Shown here piece after piece: positions 25,301 through 35,577 of a stretch of 64,000 nucleotides of DNA. The notes under the pieces were generated by a model. That model searched no databases. It worked only from the letters and a program-made list of their open reading frames with translations, and had not been told where the DNA came from. The position numbers and the translations under genes were made by a program. Where the stretch lies: the NCBI RefSeq assembly GCF_032362555.1, contig NC_083523.1, positions 2,827,501 through 2,891,500 on the forward strand, given 5' to 3'. Numbering within the stretch: position 1 is the stretch's first letter; the number at the start of each line of letters is the position of its first letter. This stretch comes from Amyelois transitella. Lineage: Eukaryota > Arthropoda > Insecta > Lepidoptera > Pyralidae.

Positions 25301-25947
25301 CCTATCTCTTTTAAATCGGCCAGTTTAGATACATTTAAAAAAAGCCTTCATAAACTACTCGTTGAGAAATGCTATTATAAGCTTGATGACTTCCTAAAAG
25401 ACAAACTGTAATCAATGTTAATTATTTTATTTTTTATTTATGACTTTATATTTGTACGCCACTTTGGCAAAATACAGAGCACCTTAATTGTATTGACATC
25501 TTTATATTTACCTGTATTTACAAATAAATTATTTTGATTTGATTTGATTTGATTCTAACGAGTTAGGCAATCATGTTATTGTGTGAGTCTCCTTGATCAC
25601 CCTCCTCATCAGAGACCTCCACAGCGGGGACGTGTACCTGTCCGCCAAGGTGTTCAGGATGCTATTGCAACTACCACGCACTCTGAAGATCAGCGATGTT
25701 GTTTTTTTACGGATAAGGGCCGCAAACCCGTCAATTTGGTATTCGGCAAACATTGCCGATGCGCTGCAGAAACGAGGCAGACGCAACAACATCCTAAACA
25801 CATTATTATATAGGACCCGCATAGCATCTAGCGATTTTTTGGTTAGCACATCCTTCTCCTAAGTTTTTATCTTTGTTTCAGATATTGAAAGGATCCTACA
25901 GTTATTACACGCTTCTAAACCAGAAAAAAGATGAGTTTGCAATCTGA
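22319..25947 (+). CDS. Odorant receptor OR-C (7tm_6 family), inverted twin of OR-A
   Basis: Coding exons: 22319-23112, 23192-23291, 23397-23501, 23697-23852, 25882-25947; 406 residues, uninterrupted. Phases, motifs and the GTACTA donor of exon 2 are as in OR-A. By eye the twins differ at 15 residues: exon 1 positions 2, 7, 78, 80, 118, 191, 192, 242 and 250, plus two each in exons 2, 4 and 5. Exon 3 is identical at all 105 nucleotides. Unlike OR-A, the reading frame passes the position of the OR-A stop (TAA there, GAG here) and ends KKDEFAI, a four-residue C-terminal extension. Intron 4 is about 2.0 kb because of a LINE insertion. It is divergent from OR-B and followed by OR-D on the same strand. 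Likely intact, but expression is not shown by sequence. Confidence 0.93.
25018..25558 (+). pseudogene. LINE 3' end (reverse-transcriptase C-terminus plus TGATT tail)
   Basis: A plus-strand open frame (about 25139-25411) encodes RNSSKIALSV and then GRAPVIYNNLP with S..TFK+.L++LL, the typical end of CR1/Jockey-type non-LTR reverse transcriptase proteins. About 130 bp later the sequence ends in repeated TGATT units (about 25535-25556), a characteristic simple-repeat tail of some LINEs. The 5' part is missing. It lies in intron 4 of OR-C and is absent from OR-A. Confidence 0.75.
25560..25850 (-). pseudogene. LINE reverse-transcriptase C-terminal fragment, opposite strand
   Basis: The minus-strand frame from 25849 down to 25571 encodes MRVLYNNVFRMLLRLPRFCS, then SAMFAE, a C-terminal motif of a widespread family of lepidopteran non-LTR reverse transcriptases. 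It joins the preceding plus-strand LINE piece tail to tail. The word GCACA is found at both edges of the combined insert (about 25016 and 25845), a possible target-site duplication. Confidence 0.7.
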
Positions 25948-26261
25948 CGTTAAATTAACTGATCAAAAAAAAGACGTCATGTTATCAATATACAAATTGG
26001 ATTTAGATGGCGAATGTAATGTAACTCAAATAGATATGCACTTAAAGAAGTTTATGATACTTCTAACAACGTTGTCGCATCCACAGACTGTTATAGATCA
26101 TATTATTAAAATAAAGAACTGTTTCTGCGCAGATTTTGTATTTCATAAGACTTTTCCGTTTACTGATCTGGCCGGGATTTTGAAACATAATTTAGGATTT
26201 TCTGATTATTTCTTCCTACAAAACTGGTCATAATATTAGTGGATCTAATAAAATGGAAACT

Positions 26262-26535
26262 TTATGGTGCCATGTGGTTTTCGGTACTATAGGACCTATC
26301 CTATTAATGGGAAATGATGATCCGAAATTAATGGGAAATAGATGATGTGGTCCTAACCACATCATCTATTTCCCATTAATTTCGTAAAAGGCGACTAAGA
26401 GATAGGCTTATAAAATTGGTATCATTCTTAAGCGACGGGCATATTGAAGCCATACAGCTGAACGTGTTCTGTCTTTTCAAGAGTGTTGGCAATTTCTACC
26501 CCGTAAGGGATAAAGGCGTAATCATATGTATGTAT
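26262..26535 (+). repeat. SINE-A copy in right arm, with internal inverted repeat
   Basis: Mirrored partner of the copy at 13535-13735. It starts GGTGCCATGTGGTTTTCGG and ends 'TACCCCGTAAGGGATAAAGGCG'. About 60 extra bases near its 5' end form a perfect inverted repeat (26323-26384). Confidence 0.8.
26323..26384. repeat. Perfect 29-bp inverted repeat with 4-base spacer
   Basis: Left arm 26323-26351, spacer CCTA, right arm 26356-26384, all 29 pairs matching. Partly repeated words ATTAATGGGAAAT lie just to the left. The mirrored locus in the left arm has no such structure. Confidence 0.95.
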
Positions 26536-26877
26536 ATATGTTAATGAATGATAGAAGTAGTTAAAAACTCATATATCTCATATAAGCATGGCACTTTGTC
26601 AGAATGAGAACTCGCTTATTTTAAAATGAAGCCACGAGATTTGCGAAAAATGATACTTAAAATAATCATCCTTAAATTGTGACAAAAAATTTTTTGAACC
26701 ATATACACATGTTATTACGTTTCCTTTTACTATGAATTTATTTATATCCTTTTACTAATTAATTAATGAGCTAATTAAGATTGGAAACTAAAAAGAAAAT
26801 AAAATAGCAGCTAGTAGCAGAGATTGGTTAACCAGCTTTAGAAGACATACATTTATAGACTTTAGACATATTTGACG

Positions 26878-27088
26878 TATATAGACTCGAAGTAAGTTCG
26901 AGACTTGTGTTACGAGATACTAACTCAACGATACTATATTTTATAATAAATACTTATATAGATAAACATCCAAGACCCAGGCCAATCGGAGAAAGTTCGT
27001 TTCTCATCATGCCCTGGCCGGGATTTGAACCCGGGACCCCTGGTGTCACAAACAAGCGCACTACCGCTGCGCCACAGAGGCCGTCAAA
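26878..27088 (-). mobile_element. SINE-B (tRNA-derived), right arm only
   Basis: On the minus strand it begins GGCCTCTGTGGCGCAGCGGTAG (A box), then GGGTTCAAATCCCGGCC (B box), then an unrelated tail ending in 'GTTGAGTTAGTATCTCGTAACACAAG'. The acceptor-stem halves do not pair well. Together with the repeated tail this marks a tRNA-derived SINE, not a tRNA gene. It is absent from the left arm, so it inserted after the duplication. Confidence 0.85.
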
Positions 27089-27429
27089 GGGTAGGTACTT
27101 GCATTAATCCCCATAAATGTGAGTCTACGTTTATTGCTGTGAAATTACAAAGGATAAGAGATGCTAAGGTTGTTATTTATTTCGACAAAGTACTTATTGT
27201 TTAAGCTGAGGATTTATGACTCGTATTAATAGCATTATATTAGTTATCTGTAAGTGTTTTACTTTGCCTTTTCTTGAAACTTTTTTGGACAACATCAAAA
27301 GTCACTACACCCAATAACGCAATTCTCTTCAACACTCGTGCTTGTCCACGAATACTTGATAATCAACACTTATAAATAATTAAAAGTCTATCAAAAATTC
27401 ATTTTGGCTTAAAAATGGAATTGAGTTTA

Positions 27430-27585
27430 ATGAATTATAGTCAAATATTGGTTGCTAGGCCATCGCTTAAAAAAAGCAACCAAAGTTTATAAACCTATCC
27501 CTTAGTCGTCTTTTACGATATCCATGGGAAAGATATGGAGTGGGCCTATTTTATTGGTGCCGGGAACCACAGGGCACAGATTCTT
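27430..27585 (-). repeat. SINE-A 5' half, right-arm partner
   Basis: Mirrored partner of 12375-12530, ending 'GGTGCCGGGAACCACAGGGCAC' on the plus strand. Confidence 0.8.
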
Positions 27586-27952
27586 TGACGAATACTAACA
27601 AAAACTCGACTAAAACTGGCAACAATAAGCTTATGAAGAAGTTTAATTGACACAAGGAAGAAAAATAAAGTACATTCGAGAAAAGACTGAAGAGAGACAA
27701 AAACATAGTAACACCCGGATAAGCTGCAAAGTGGGTTAAAAGATTTTATGACCAAGACGGCGCAGAAAATAAAGTTAGCAATGACAAGGAGCCACTTAAC
27801 GAGTCACGCTCGAAGGGCCCTGTATCGTAGGAACTCAATTAGTGTAGAAGGAAAAAGCAGCTGCAAGATTGACCTCTGAATGTCCCAACTAGTCTGACCT
27901 TTTTGCCGTCGAATATTTTGAACAAATCAACAAATTATACATGTGTGGTTCC

Positions 27953-27977
27953 CGGCACCAATACAAAAAAAGAATCA
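27953..27977 (+). repeat. SINE-A head fragment at the outer breakpoint
   Basis: GTGTGGTTCCCGGCACCAAT followed by a short A-run and then unrelated sequence. Only the first 25 or so bases of the family remain, about 25 bp beyond the outer edge of the right arm. Confidence 0.7.
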
Positions 27978-28884
27978 ATCGCTGAAGTAGACACCATCGC
28001 TTATTGTTTTGCTCTTAATAGATTCTTGATTCTTTGGATTCCATTCGTATTAGAATAAGAGAGTTAATTTCTCCAGGAAATTTCCTTTTTGGCATTTGGT
28101 ATTGATAAACGACCGTAGTATTTTGAAGTTTTCAGTACTAAGTCGTCTTTGCGCAAGATAAAACTTTTAGAACGTTTTAATTATACTGAGAAAACTTAAT
28201 TATTACAGTCAATAGAGCATAAATAGCTTTGGGAATTTTAAATAAATTCCTGTACGCTTGTACCATCTTTAAAAAATGTCAACGGAGTTTAAATAAAAAA
28301 AAAAAATTACCGTTTTGCGAACTTTTATAAGAGTTTAAAATCAGCAACGGGTCCATTGAACCTTGTGACTAGGCTCTGTCTACCCTTGAATACGGAGAAA
28401 GAGTTTCTAGTTCAAAGTAGTTAAGAGCTGATTGTGTCTCCATCCAGTCTACATTTGTCATTAAACGGAGATGGATTTTCTCCGTTAAACTTAATCTTGT
28501 TTTTATTTATAACTACATTGAAGATATATATATTTTACAGAATCGAATCTTGGATCTTTTGAAAAGTTTATTTTTTTTTTTAAAGTAATCTCATTCAAGG
28601 TGTTTCGCTTATTATTTTAAATACAATCTCAAAACTAAACGTGTAAAAAAAACTTAATAAGTAGTTTAATAGATTAAATTACACTAAACTGATAATTTCA
28701 AACAAATTAAGTTGTTTCGCTTTAAGGAAATGAAGTGTTGAGGCAAAATTAAATATGATTATGGATTTTTGCAACAAGAAGTGACAATGAAAAAGAAATT
28801 AAAAATAAATACAACTTTATTCAATAATAAAAAAAATAGATTTTTGGAAAAAACCATGTGGCAGCATCATTAGAAAAAAATATA
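27978..28884. other. Intergenic between OR-C arm and OR-D, no gene seen
   Basis: AT-rich, with homopolymer runs. No exon or recognised domain. Confidence 0.5.
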
Positions 28885-29130
28885 TAGGAACCCTCTATCT
28901 CTCCGTTGGATGCCGTAAAAGACGAATTAGGGATAGGCTTATATACGTGAGATTCTTGTTTTAGGCGACGGCCTAGCATCCTGTCACTTTATATGAATCT
29001 CAATTCTATCAGTAAGACATACAGCTTAACGTGGTGGCCTATCACTATTTTCAAGACTGTTAGCTTTGTCTATCCCGCAAGAGATATAGACATGATCATA
29101 TGTAAGTATGTATATTTATATGTATGTAAA
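28885..29130 (+). repeat. SINE-A copy, head-truncated
   Basis: Runs from 'CTCTATCTCTCCGTTGGATGCCGTAAAAGACG' through 'GGCGACGGCCTAGCATCCTGTCAC' to 'TATCCCGCAAGAGATATAGACATGAT' and a GTA/TGT-rich tail. It lies upstream of OR-D. A short tail remnant of the element at 59.7-60.0 kb follows at about 29145-29235. Confidence 0.8.
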
Positions 29131-29571
29131 AAACAAAAGATGCGGCGGAAAGAAAGTCGCTACAACTAAAATTCTCCTCTCCAGAGGCGAGGAATCGAGG
29201 ATGAAACCAGGAATACCGCCAGAAAATTTGTCATCATAAAATTGTTATTTTCGGTATTAGGTTAATAAAACAATCGCCCTGCCTATCCAATAATCTTAAA
29301 ACCTAATTCTCGGATTTTCATCAGTAAACAAACTGATTTACGTGTAAAGTTTTGATGTAATAAATCTAACTTGGAGTAGTTAGTAATAAATATATTAATC
29401 AATATTCCTATAATAAATCTATACATTCGAATTTCTGCTTCTAACATTAATCATTTATCCATTTGTAAAAGTATTATTTTTGATCACTGCAGGCTTAAAG
29501 CCATCCAATCCGGAATGGAAAGTAGGCTTTAAAAACTTAATAGCAGCAATCCAAGTGTTTAGTTCATCATT

Positions 29572-32258
29572 ATGATTCGTGAAAAAATATCTTCTTTGGC
29601 CAAGTTTCTTGAAAACCCTAAACATCCATTACTGGGCCCTAATCTAAAAGGTCTGTCGTTTGGAGGAATGTGGCTTAGAGGTCCTAAAATATGGATTCGT
29701 TTCCAATACTTTGTGAATTTCTTCACATTCTTCTTCGTACTCAGTCAGTTTATGGAGGCCTACAATATAAGGAACGATCTGAATAAACTACTGCAAAATC
29801 TCTCTGTAACAATCTTGAGTTTTACTTGTTACTTCAAGTGCATGACTTTTGTGTATCATTCGGATGATTGGTCGGAATTATTTCACAGTATTTCTAAAGA
29901 AGAACTTGGAGCTATTAAACTAGGAGATAAAAGAGTTATCACATTGATGAATGAGTATACAAAATATTCTCGTTTCGTTACATACTCTTATTGGATTCTA
30001 GTTTCAATCACAAACGCTGCTATGATAATTGCACCTGTTTTCAAACTGATCTCATCATCTAAATACCGCAGAGAAATTAAATCAGGTGTTATAACTTATC
30101 CAGAAATTTTGAGCTCTTGGTTCCCTTTTGACAATACCCAAACTCTGGGATATTTTTTAGCTTGTTTTGTCCATGTTTCAATGTGCTCAAAAGGAGCAGC
30201 AATAACTGCAGTTTTCGATACAAATGCTGTAGCAATAATGGTGTTTCTAAAAGGGCAAATGATCATATTGAAGGAGAAATGCAAAAATATCTTTGAGAAT
30301 TATAATACTAATGAAGAAGTCTTACAACGAGTTAAAGAATGTCACAGACATCACAGTTTTTTGATGAGGTAAATTTATCATTTATTTTGACGAGGCTGAA
30401 TCTGTAGCACGATTTCGTGGTTGGTAAATATCAAAATTTCTCGTGACTGGCCGATAAAAAGTATTTCACTAATTTTGAAAATAAACCAAAAAAAAAATAA
30501 GAGGACAGACGGGCTTGCTAAATTTGTGCCAAAGAAAAATAAAATCGTTTCAACCAAGAAAATAATACTAATATAAAGAAAAATAAATAAATAAAATAAA
30601 AATCATTTATTTCAGGTTTAAAAACTATATAAAAAAAACCTGGGGTAGCTTTTAGATATAGATTTTTGCACAACACGAGTAAAAATGGCATCGCGCCGTG
30701 CAATGCTTCGAGGCTAATTTCTAGAGTATCTCTTTCAAATTTACTCTCATATTGTATTTTTCAGGACATATCAATCTTTTGACGCCTTGTTGTCACCGAT
30801 TATGTTCTTGTATGTATTGATTTGTTCAATCACGATTTGTTTTAGCGTGGTTCAATATGTATCAGTAAGTATAATACTCGTACTTGTTTTGAAAACAAAT
30901 AGTATCATATTTTTCTTGGTCTATCTCATATTCTAAAATATCAGTAAATTAAGTTTTATTACAATGAATTCCATCACTGCCTATATTAGGACACTATTTG
31001 AAAAAAATACACTATTCAAGGAAAAATAGAAAGCTAAGTGTATTAATAATATATAAACAAATAATTACAGGTAGATGTGACACTTTCATACAAATTGTGG
31101 ATCGTAGAGTACACTATTGCGCAGATTTCACAACTATTTTTGTTTTGTTGGCACAGCAATGATGTCTTATTGGAGGTAATTCCTTAATTGTATTTTTGTG
31201 ATATTTATTTTACTTGAAATCATCCAAAATTCCTGACATAAGTATAATAACGCCTATTAATTCGATGATTAATAAAAAATATTTATTCGGTGAACACAAA
31301 AAAAAAAAAACAAACAAAAATACAAGAAAGACTTAAAAAACAACGGTCAGCTAACTGGTCCAATAAAGAATCTTGGGTGTAGAACTTGCAGGTAGACCAT
31401 TCTATCTTAACCCGAAAAACCAGGTCGTAGGTTAGGTTGATAACGAAAAAACTTGTATCGCGGTCTAGATAATATTAATCTTAGCTAGCCGATCAATGCC
31501 GTAATAATGTATCAATGTATTAAACATTAGATCATTAAAACAAATGAATTGAATGAAAAAATACATTTCAGAGCAAAACAATAAGCGATGGTGTCTACTT
31601 CAGCGACTGGTGGCGATCCGACAAGATTATGCGAAAGCAGATACACTTACTAGCAGGAAAAATGAACCGGCCTGTCATCTGCAACGCTGGGCCGTACACC
31701 ACTCTTACGATACCTACTTTTATTGATGTAAATATGCAGATCAAGCACGTATTATGACGAAATATACATATACATAGTCTCAAAAGTCAGGTTTAGCTGG
31801 AACATCCTGCCAAATAATGATGAAATTGCGATTCAGAGATTTCTTGTGAAAGGTTACTAAAAAGAATCCCGAGTTTACAAGCCTATAAACTGACTTTTAC
31901 AATCTGGGCACCTGGCACATACTATGTGTGGCTTGTTCCCAATATTGAATTAAATTTAATTTATGTCGTAAAAGGCGAGTAAGGGATAAGCTTGGGAATC
32001 TTTTTAAAGGCGATGGACTAGCAACCTGTCACTGTTATTGATTTTCAATACTATCATTAAGCCAAACAGCTGAACGTGGCCTATTATATATTATTTTGAA
32101 GACTGTTGTCTCTGACTACCCCGGAAGGATTATAGACATGATTATATGTATGTATTTTATTTCTTTCAGACTGATTAAATCAATAAATTTATTTATCTTT
32201 TCAGATTCTGAAAGGAGCGTATAGCTTTTTCACTTTGTTCTCTCAGATTCAAGAATAA
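29572..32258 (+). CDS. Odorant receptor OR-D (7tm_6 family), five exons
   Basis: Fourth and most divergent receptor of the cluster. Coding exons: 29572-30368, 30765-30864, 31071-31175, 31572-31727, 32205-32258; 403 residues, no interruptions, clean GT-AG borders and the same phases as OR-A to OR-C. Visible motifs: HPLLGPN near residue 22, NDLNKLLQNLSVTI, EYTKYSRFVTYSYW, PEILSSWFPFD, LLSPIMFLYV (exon 2), CWHSNDVLLE (exon 3), SDWW and NAGPY (exon 4), and the end PTFIDILKGAYSFFTLFSQ. Hydrophobic segments fit a seven-pass protein with intracellular N-terminus, as expected for insect receptors. It is co-oriented with OR-C, with about 3.6 kb between. Conserved exon-intron structure implies tandem origin. 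Intron 1 carries part of hairpin element H; intron 4 carries a SINE-A. The ligand is unknown. Confidence 0.93.
30672..30718. mobile_element. Fragment of hairpin element H in OR-D intron 1
   Basis: ATGGCATCGCGCCGTGCAAT, then GCTTCGAGGCT, matches the outer arm of element H only. Confidence 0.4.
31915..32155 (+). repeat. SINE-A copy in OR-D intron 4
   Basis: Degenerate head, then 'TTATGTCGTAAAAGGCGAGTAAGGGATAAGC', 'GGCGATGGACTAGCAACCTGTCAC', 'AAGCCAAACAGCTGAACGTGG' and 'GACTACCCCGGAAGGATTATAGACATGATTATATG'. It ends about 50 bases before the exon 5 acceptor. Confidence 0.8.
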
Positions 32259-33999
32259 AACTAATTAATTGAAAAAATACACCTCTCATTTATTGGAAAG
32301 GTTTTAAACATAGATTTTTTCCGTCGAGACTTACAAAAATGAAGGCATTGAGTATTAGATACTCGGTGTATTTAATCGATAAAAGTACGAAAGAGTATTT
32401 TCACTCAAAGTTTAATAAAATACAAACAAATTTGATTTTAATTTATTGGATTCGTAATATAACATCAAACTCCCTTTATTAGTCCTTTGTTCAGACAGCC
32501 AATCAAAACGCCATACCATCCTTAATAAGAGTAGATTAAAATTTTATGAGGGAAAATCTCTTTTATACATCAGGGATGAAACTCTCTTTGACAGTTTAAT
32601 TACTACAAGGATCAGAATAAACGCTGCCTCGAAAATGTAATATCAACAGCATTATTTTCAACAAATAGATGAATAATTGGGATACTTAGTTTACAACTAA
32701 GCCGCTTGCCGCTTTTTACTGAATTATCTAGTTCCTTTATTGTTTGCCGGTTGACTGGAAGAGATCACTTCGTGGGATAAGTCCGCCATTGCAAGTGATT
32801 TGTTGCTTTTAAAACTATGTACTATTTTCTTGTTTTTGTGTTAATTTCTATGCAATAAAGATAATACATGAAAGCAAACAAATGTTTTCCTGTAAATTTA
32901 CGTTCATATGATACGTACGATAAATTCAAAACGTCAATCATATATAAAAGTGTTACTTTGTAACGCAATTGATTATCCCAAATATTTTAATTCAATTTAG
33001 TTCAAATAAAACAATAACATATAGACTAATTTAAAAAAAGTCTTAAAAAATATTATAAGAAAAATTTCCGAACAAGTAACATGATATACTTATAATATAA
33101 ATTATGTTCATAGGATAATGGAAATTTGCATACAAAATACAAACCTGAACTAATTAACAAGGTAAATTTCTTAATGGAATTCTAAGTAGGGAGGAAATTA
33201 ATAAAGCCCGTGGCGCAAGTATCTAATGCAATAACAAATAACTTGTCCATGAAATGATAAAATGTTCGTGAAATTTGACGAATTAAAATACTTGACCAAT
33301 CCGCCTGTCCAGCGTGGCGACTATGGGTAAAATCTTCCCATTTCTGGGGAAAGCTCAGTCCTGCAGTGGCCCTTTATGGCTTGTTAAGGAAGGAAAGAAG
33401 AGCTTAAGAAAAAAAATCCATAACCTGTTGCTCCCATGTCATGTAGCTATTCCCAAAGATTAATAAAGAAACTTAAGGGAAACTTCTTGGGTTAAATTAA
33501 TTAAAATGAATTACCAGCCGGCAACGATTTAAGTACATTGACATTGTGAATAAAGGCTTTAATATTTATTTGTTGCTTTTTTTCATATAAGTAAACCATT
33601 TCACATAATAATAAATATTCATTAATCTAGTACAAGTGAACAAATAGTTTCTTAGGTCTCTTAGACAAAAAATAGTTCCATAAGACTTCAATAAAGTGGA
33701 GTTTTAGTAAAAATAATAAATCTGAGATCAAAAGAATGGAAGCAGCCGAGAATCATCAAGTGTAAGTTATTGTATACTAGCTTTAACCTGTAGATTCGCC
33801 CTAATTTAGCACCTACCTACAAAAGAATACAGATTTTTCGCAAACCCCTGGCAGAGATTCAAATTCGAGACCTTGTTGCCAGCGCAGAAGTGCAAGTTTT
33901 CCACAAGAGAAAAGCTAATTGGATACTAACCTATCTGTTTGGGTAAGGTTAGATTAGTAGGTTTGCTTAAGACATATACATAGATAAAGAGTTTACCCA
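32259..33999. other. Intergenic, downstream of OR-D; LINE-tail remnant
   Basis: No gene seen. A segment at about 33300-33405 ('CCAGCGTGGCGACTATGGG', '..CTCAGTCCTGCAGTGGCC') resembles the 3' tail of RTE-type LINEs; this is low-confidence. A second old repeat piece ('TACTAGCTTTAACCTGTAG') lies at about 33775-33860. Confidence 0.45.
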
Positions 34000-34000
34000 G

Positions 34001-34205
34001 TCATCATCATCATATCAGCCGTAAGACGTCGACTGCTGAACATAGGCCTCCTCCAATGACTTCTACCTAGCTCTGTGAAGACGGCATGCATCGAACTTTT
34101 CCCCACTGACTTTACACGCTGCGGTTCTGGACGTCGTCTCCAATCGAGGACTTTTTGGCCCCGTCCGCCATCTTTGTACTTCTTACCCAGTGTGAGTAGA
34201 AAATT
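34001..34205 (-). pseudogene. LINE 3' fragment, minus strand
   Basis: Plus-strand text 'TCATCATCATCATATCAGCCG', then 'ACGTCGACTGCTGAACATAGGCCTCC', is a familiar end of lepidopteran RTE-like LINEs in reverse orientation. The minus strand shows GRGQKVLDWRRRPEPQRVKS-like coding remnants without a full domain. Confidence 0.6.
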
Positions 34206-34736
34206 CAATCAACCCCGTGATCCTACCTTATGTAGATTGCTTTAGAACTAATTTATATCAACGTAGCCTAGCTCTCATATAAATTGGTATCAAGTATCAG
34301 AATAATGTATGCGATAAGTTACTCTCGTGTCGCCGTTAGGGTGAAATATACCCTGTAATTACTCGAGTCATTTACATAGGAAAATACGATATATTAAATT
34401 TCCACATACATATATCATGTGTTCATATATCACCCGCACGGGGTAGCCAAAGACAGCAGACTAGAAGGCGACGTTCGGAAAAATATGTGCACCAAATTTA
34501 AACTCGGCAATTTGTTTACTCTTTCAATCAGACACAACAATAGTTTATAATACACTAGGACACGCATAAGGCTTCGCTCGTGTGAAACAAAAATCCTATT
34601 TCACACGGGAATTTCCAGAAATTCTGTCTTACTGAACAGTCGTGCCATAGATGACATTGGAAATTACATGCCAAATTTCAAATCTCTGGCCAAGCGGTGT
34701 AGGCTGTGCTTCCATCCTTCCTTCCCTGGAATGTTT

Positions 34737-34872
34737 GGTCAAGCGTTTCGCCCGGAGTATGTCAGGTCAAGTGTTCCGCCGGAGTATGTCAGGTCAAGTA
34801 TTCCCTCCAGAGTATGTCAGGTCAAGTGTTTCCTCCGGGGTATGTCAGGTCCAGTGTTATGTCAAGTGTCCA
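34737..34872. repeat. 28-bp minisatellite, about 4.5 units
   Basis: Units start GGTCAAGYGTTYC and end 'GGAGTATGTCA'. Successive lengths are 28, 27, 28 and 28, plus a partial fifth. Because 28 is not a multiple of three, all three plus-strand frames stay open and cycle through the same peptide motifs, which explains the three overlapping open frames. Not a CRISPR array: there are no unique spacers. Confidence 0.9.
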
Positions 34873-35237
34873 AACGTTTGACTTTTGGTTTTTCTTGCAT
34901 TTAGATTTATTGACCCCTAAGCCATACAGAAATCCGGTCTCACATACCCTGGAGGGCTGTTCTTTGATGTCATTCAATCAGTTATTTAGTATCTTTTTTA
35001 TATTAATAGGTATTGATTCAATAACGTCAATATCAAACGCAAACATAAGCATTACAAATGAAATGGCAGGCAGACTCCCTTTAATGGCAAATAAATGACA
35101 CCTTTTTTATGACAGCTATTCGAAGCAAAAATGGCGAGCTAATAAAATACACCCTGTATATAATAGGGCGGAGGTTGATAATTTTATGCAAAGATTTTTC
35201 AAATAAAGGGATTTCAACTATAATTACTTTTTATAAA

Positions 35238-35485
35238 GTGTGCCATGTGGTTCCCGGCACCAGTACACAAAATAATAGGACCACTCCATCTCTTTCGTAA
35301 AAGGCGCTAAGGGATAGGCTTACAAACTTGGGATTCTATTTTTAGGAGATAGGCTAGCAACCTGTCACTATTTGAATCTCAATTCTATCATTAAGCCAAA
35401 TAGCTGAGCGTGGCCTATCAGTCTTTCAAGACTGTTAGCTCTGTCTACCCCACAAGGGATATAGACGTGACGTATGTATGTATAA
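35238..35485 (+). repeat. SINE-A, near full length
   Basis: GTGCCATGTGGTTCCCGGCA head, a 15-20 bp deletion of the CCATGGATGTC block, then a complete 3' half ending 'CCCCACAAGGGATATAGACGTGACGTATGTATGTA'. Confidence 0.9.
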
Positions 35486-35577
35486 AGTGTTTTAGAACAT
35501 TTGTATCAAATTTAAATGGTTAAACTATAAAACCACATTGATCTCTATGAAATCTTTCTTCCATGTTGGTCAGCCTC

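Larger units (their letters stand above)
22213..27925. repeat. Right arm of large inverted duplication (contains OR-C)
   Basis: Mirror image of 12030-17025. It is longer than its partner because of about 0.83 kb of LINE sequence in OR-C intron 4 (about 25018-25846), a SINE-B at 26878-27088 and a small inverted repeat at 26323-26384. These post-duplication insertions show that the two arms are real, separately evolving loci and not one locus assembled twice. Confidence 0.9.

Noticed and set aside
12030-27925. Assembly artefact duplicating one receptor locus
   Set aside because: The arms differ by nested insertions, 15 residue changes and a stop-codon change, and enclose a distinct receptor. 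This is hard to produce by collapsed or duplicated assembly, though long reads should confirm.
34737-34872. CRISPR-like array
   Set aside because: The units are contiguous with no unique spacers, and the context is a eukaryotic nuclear genome.
34651-35098. Three overlapping repeat-peptide open frames
   Set aside because: Generated by the 28-bp minisatellite rotating through frames; no domain outside the repeat.
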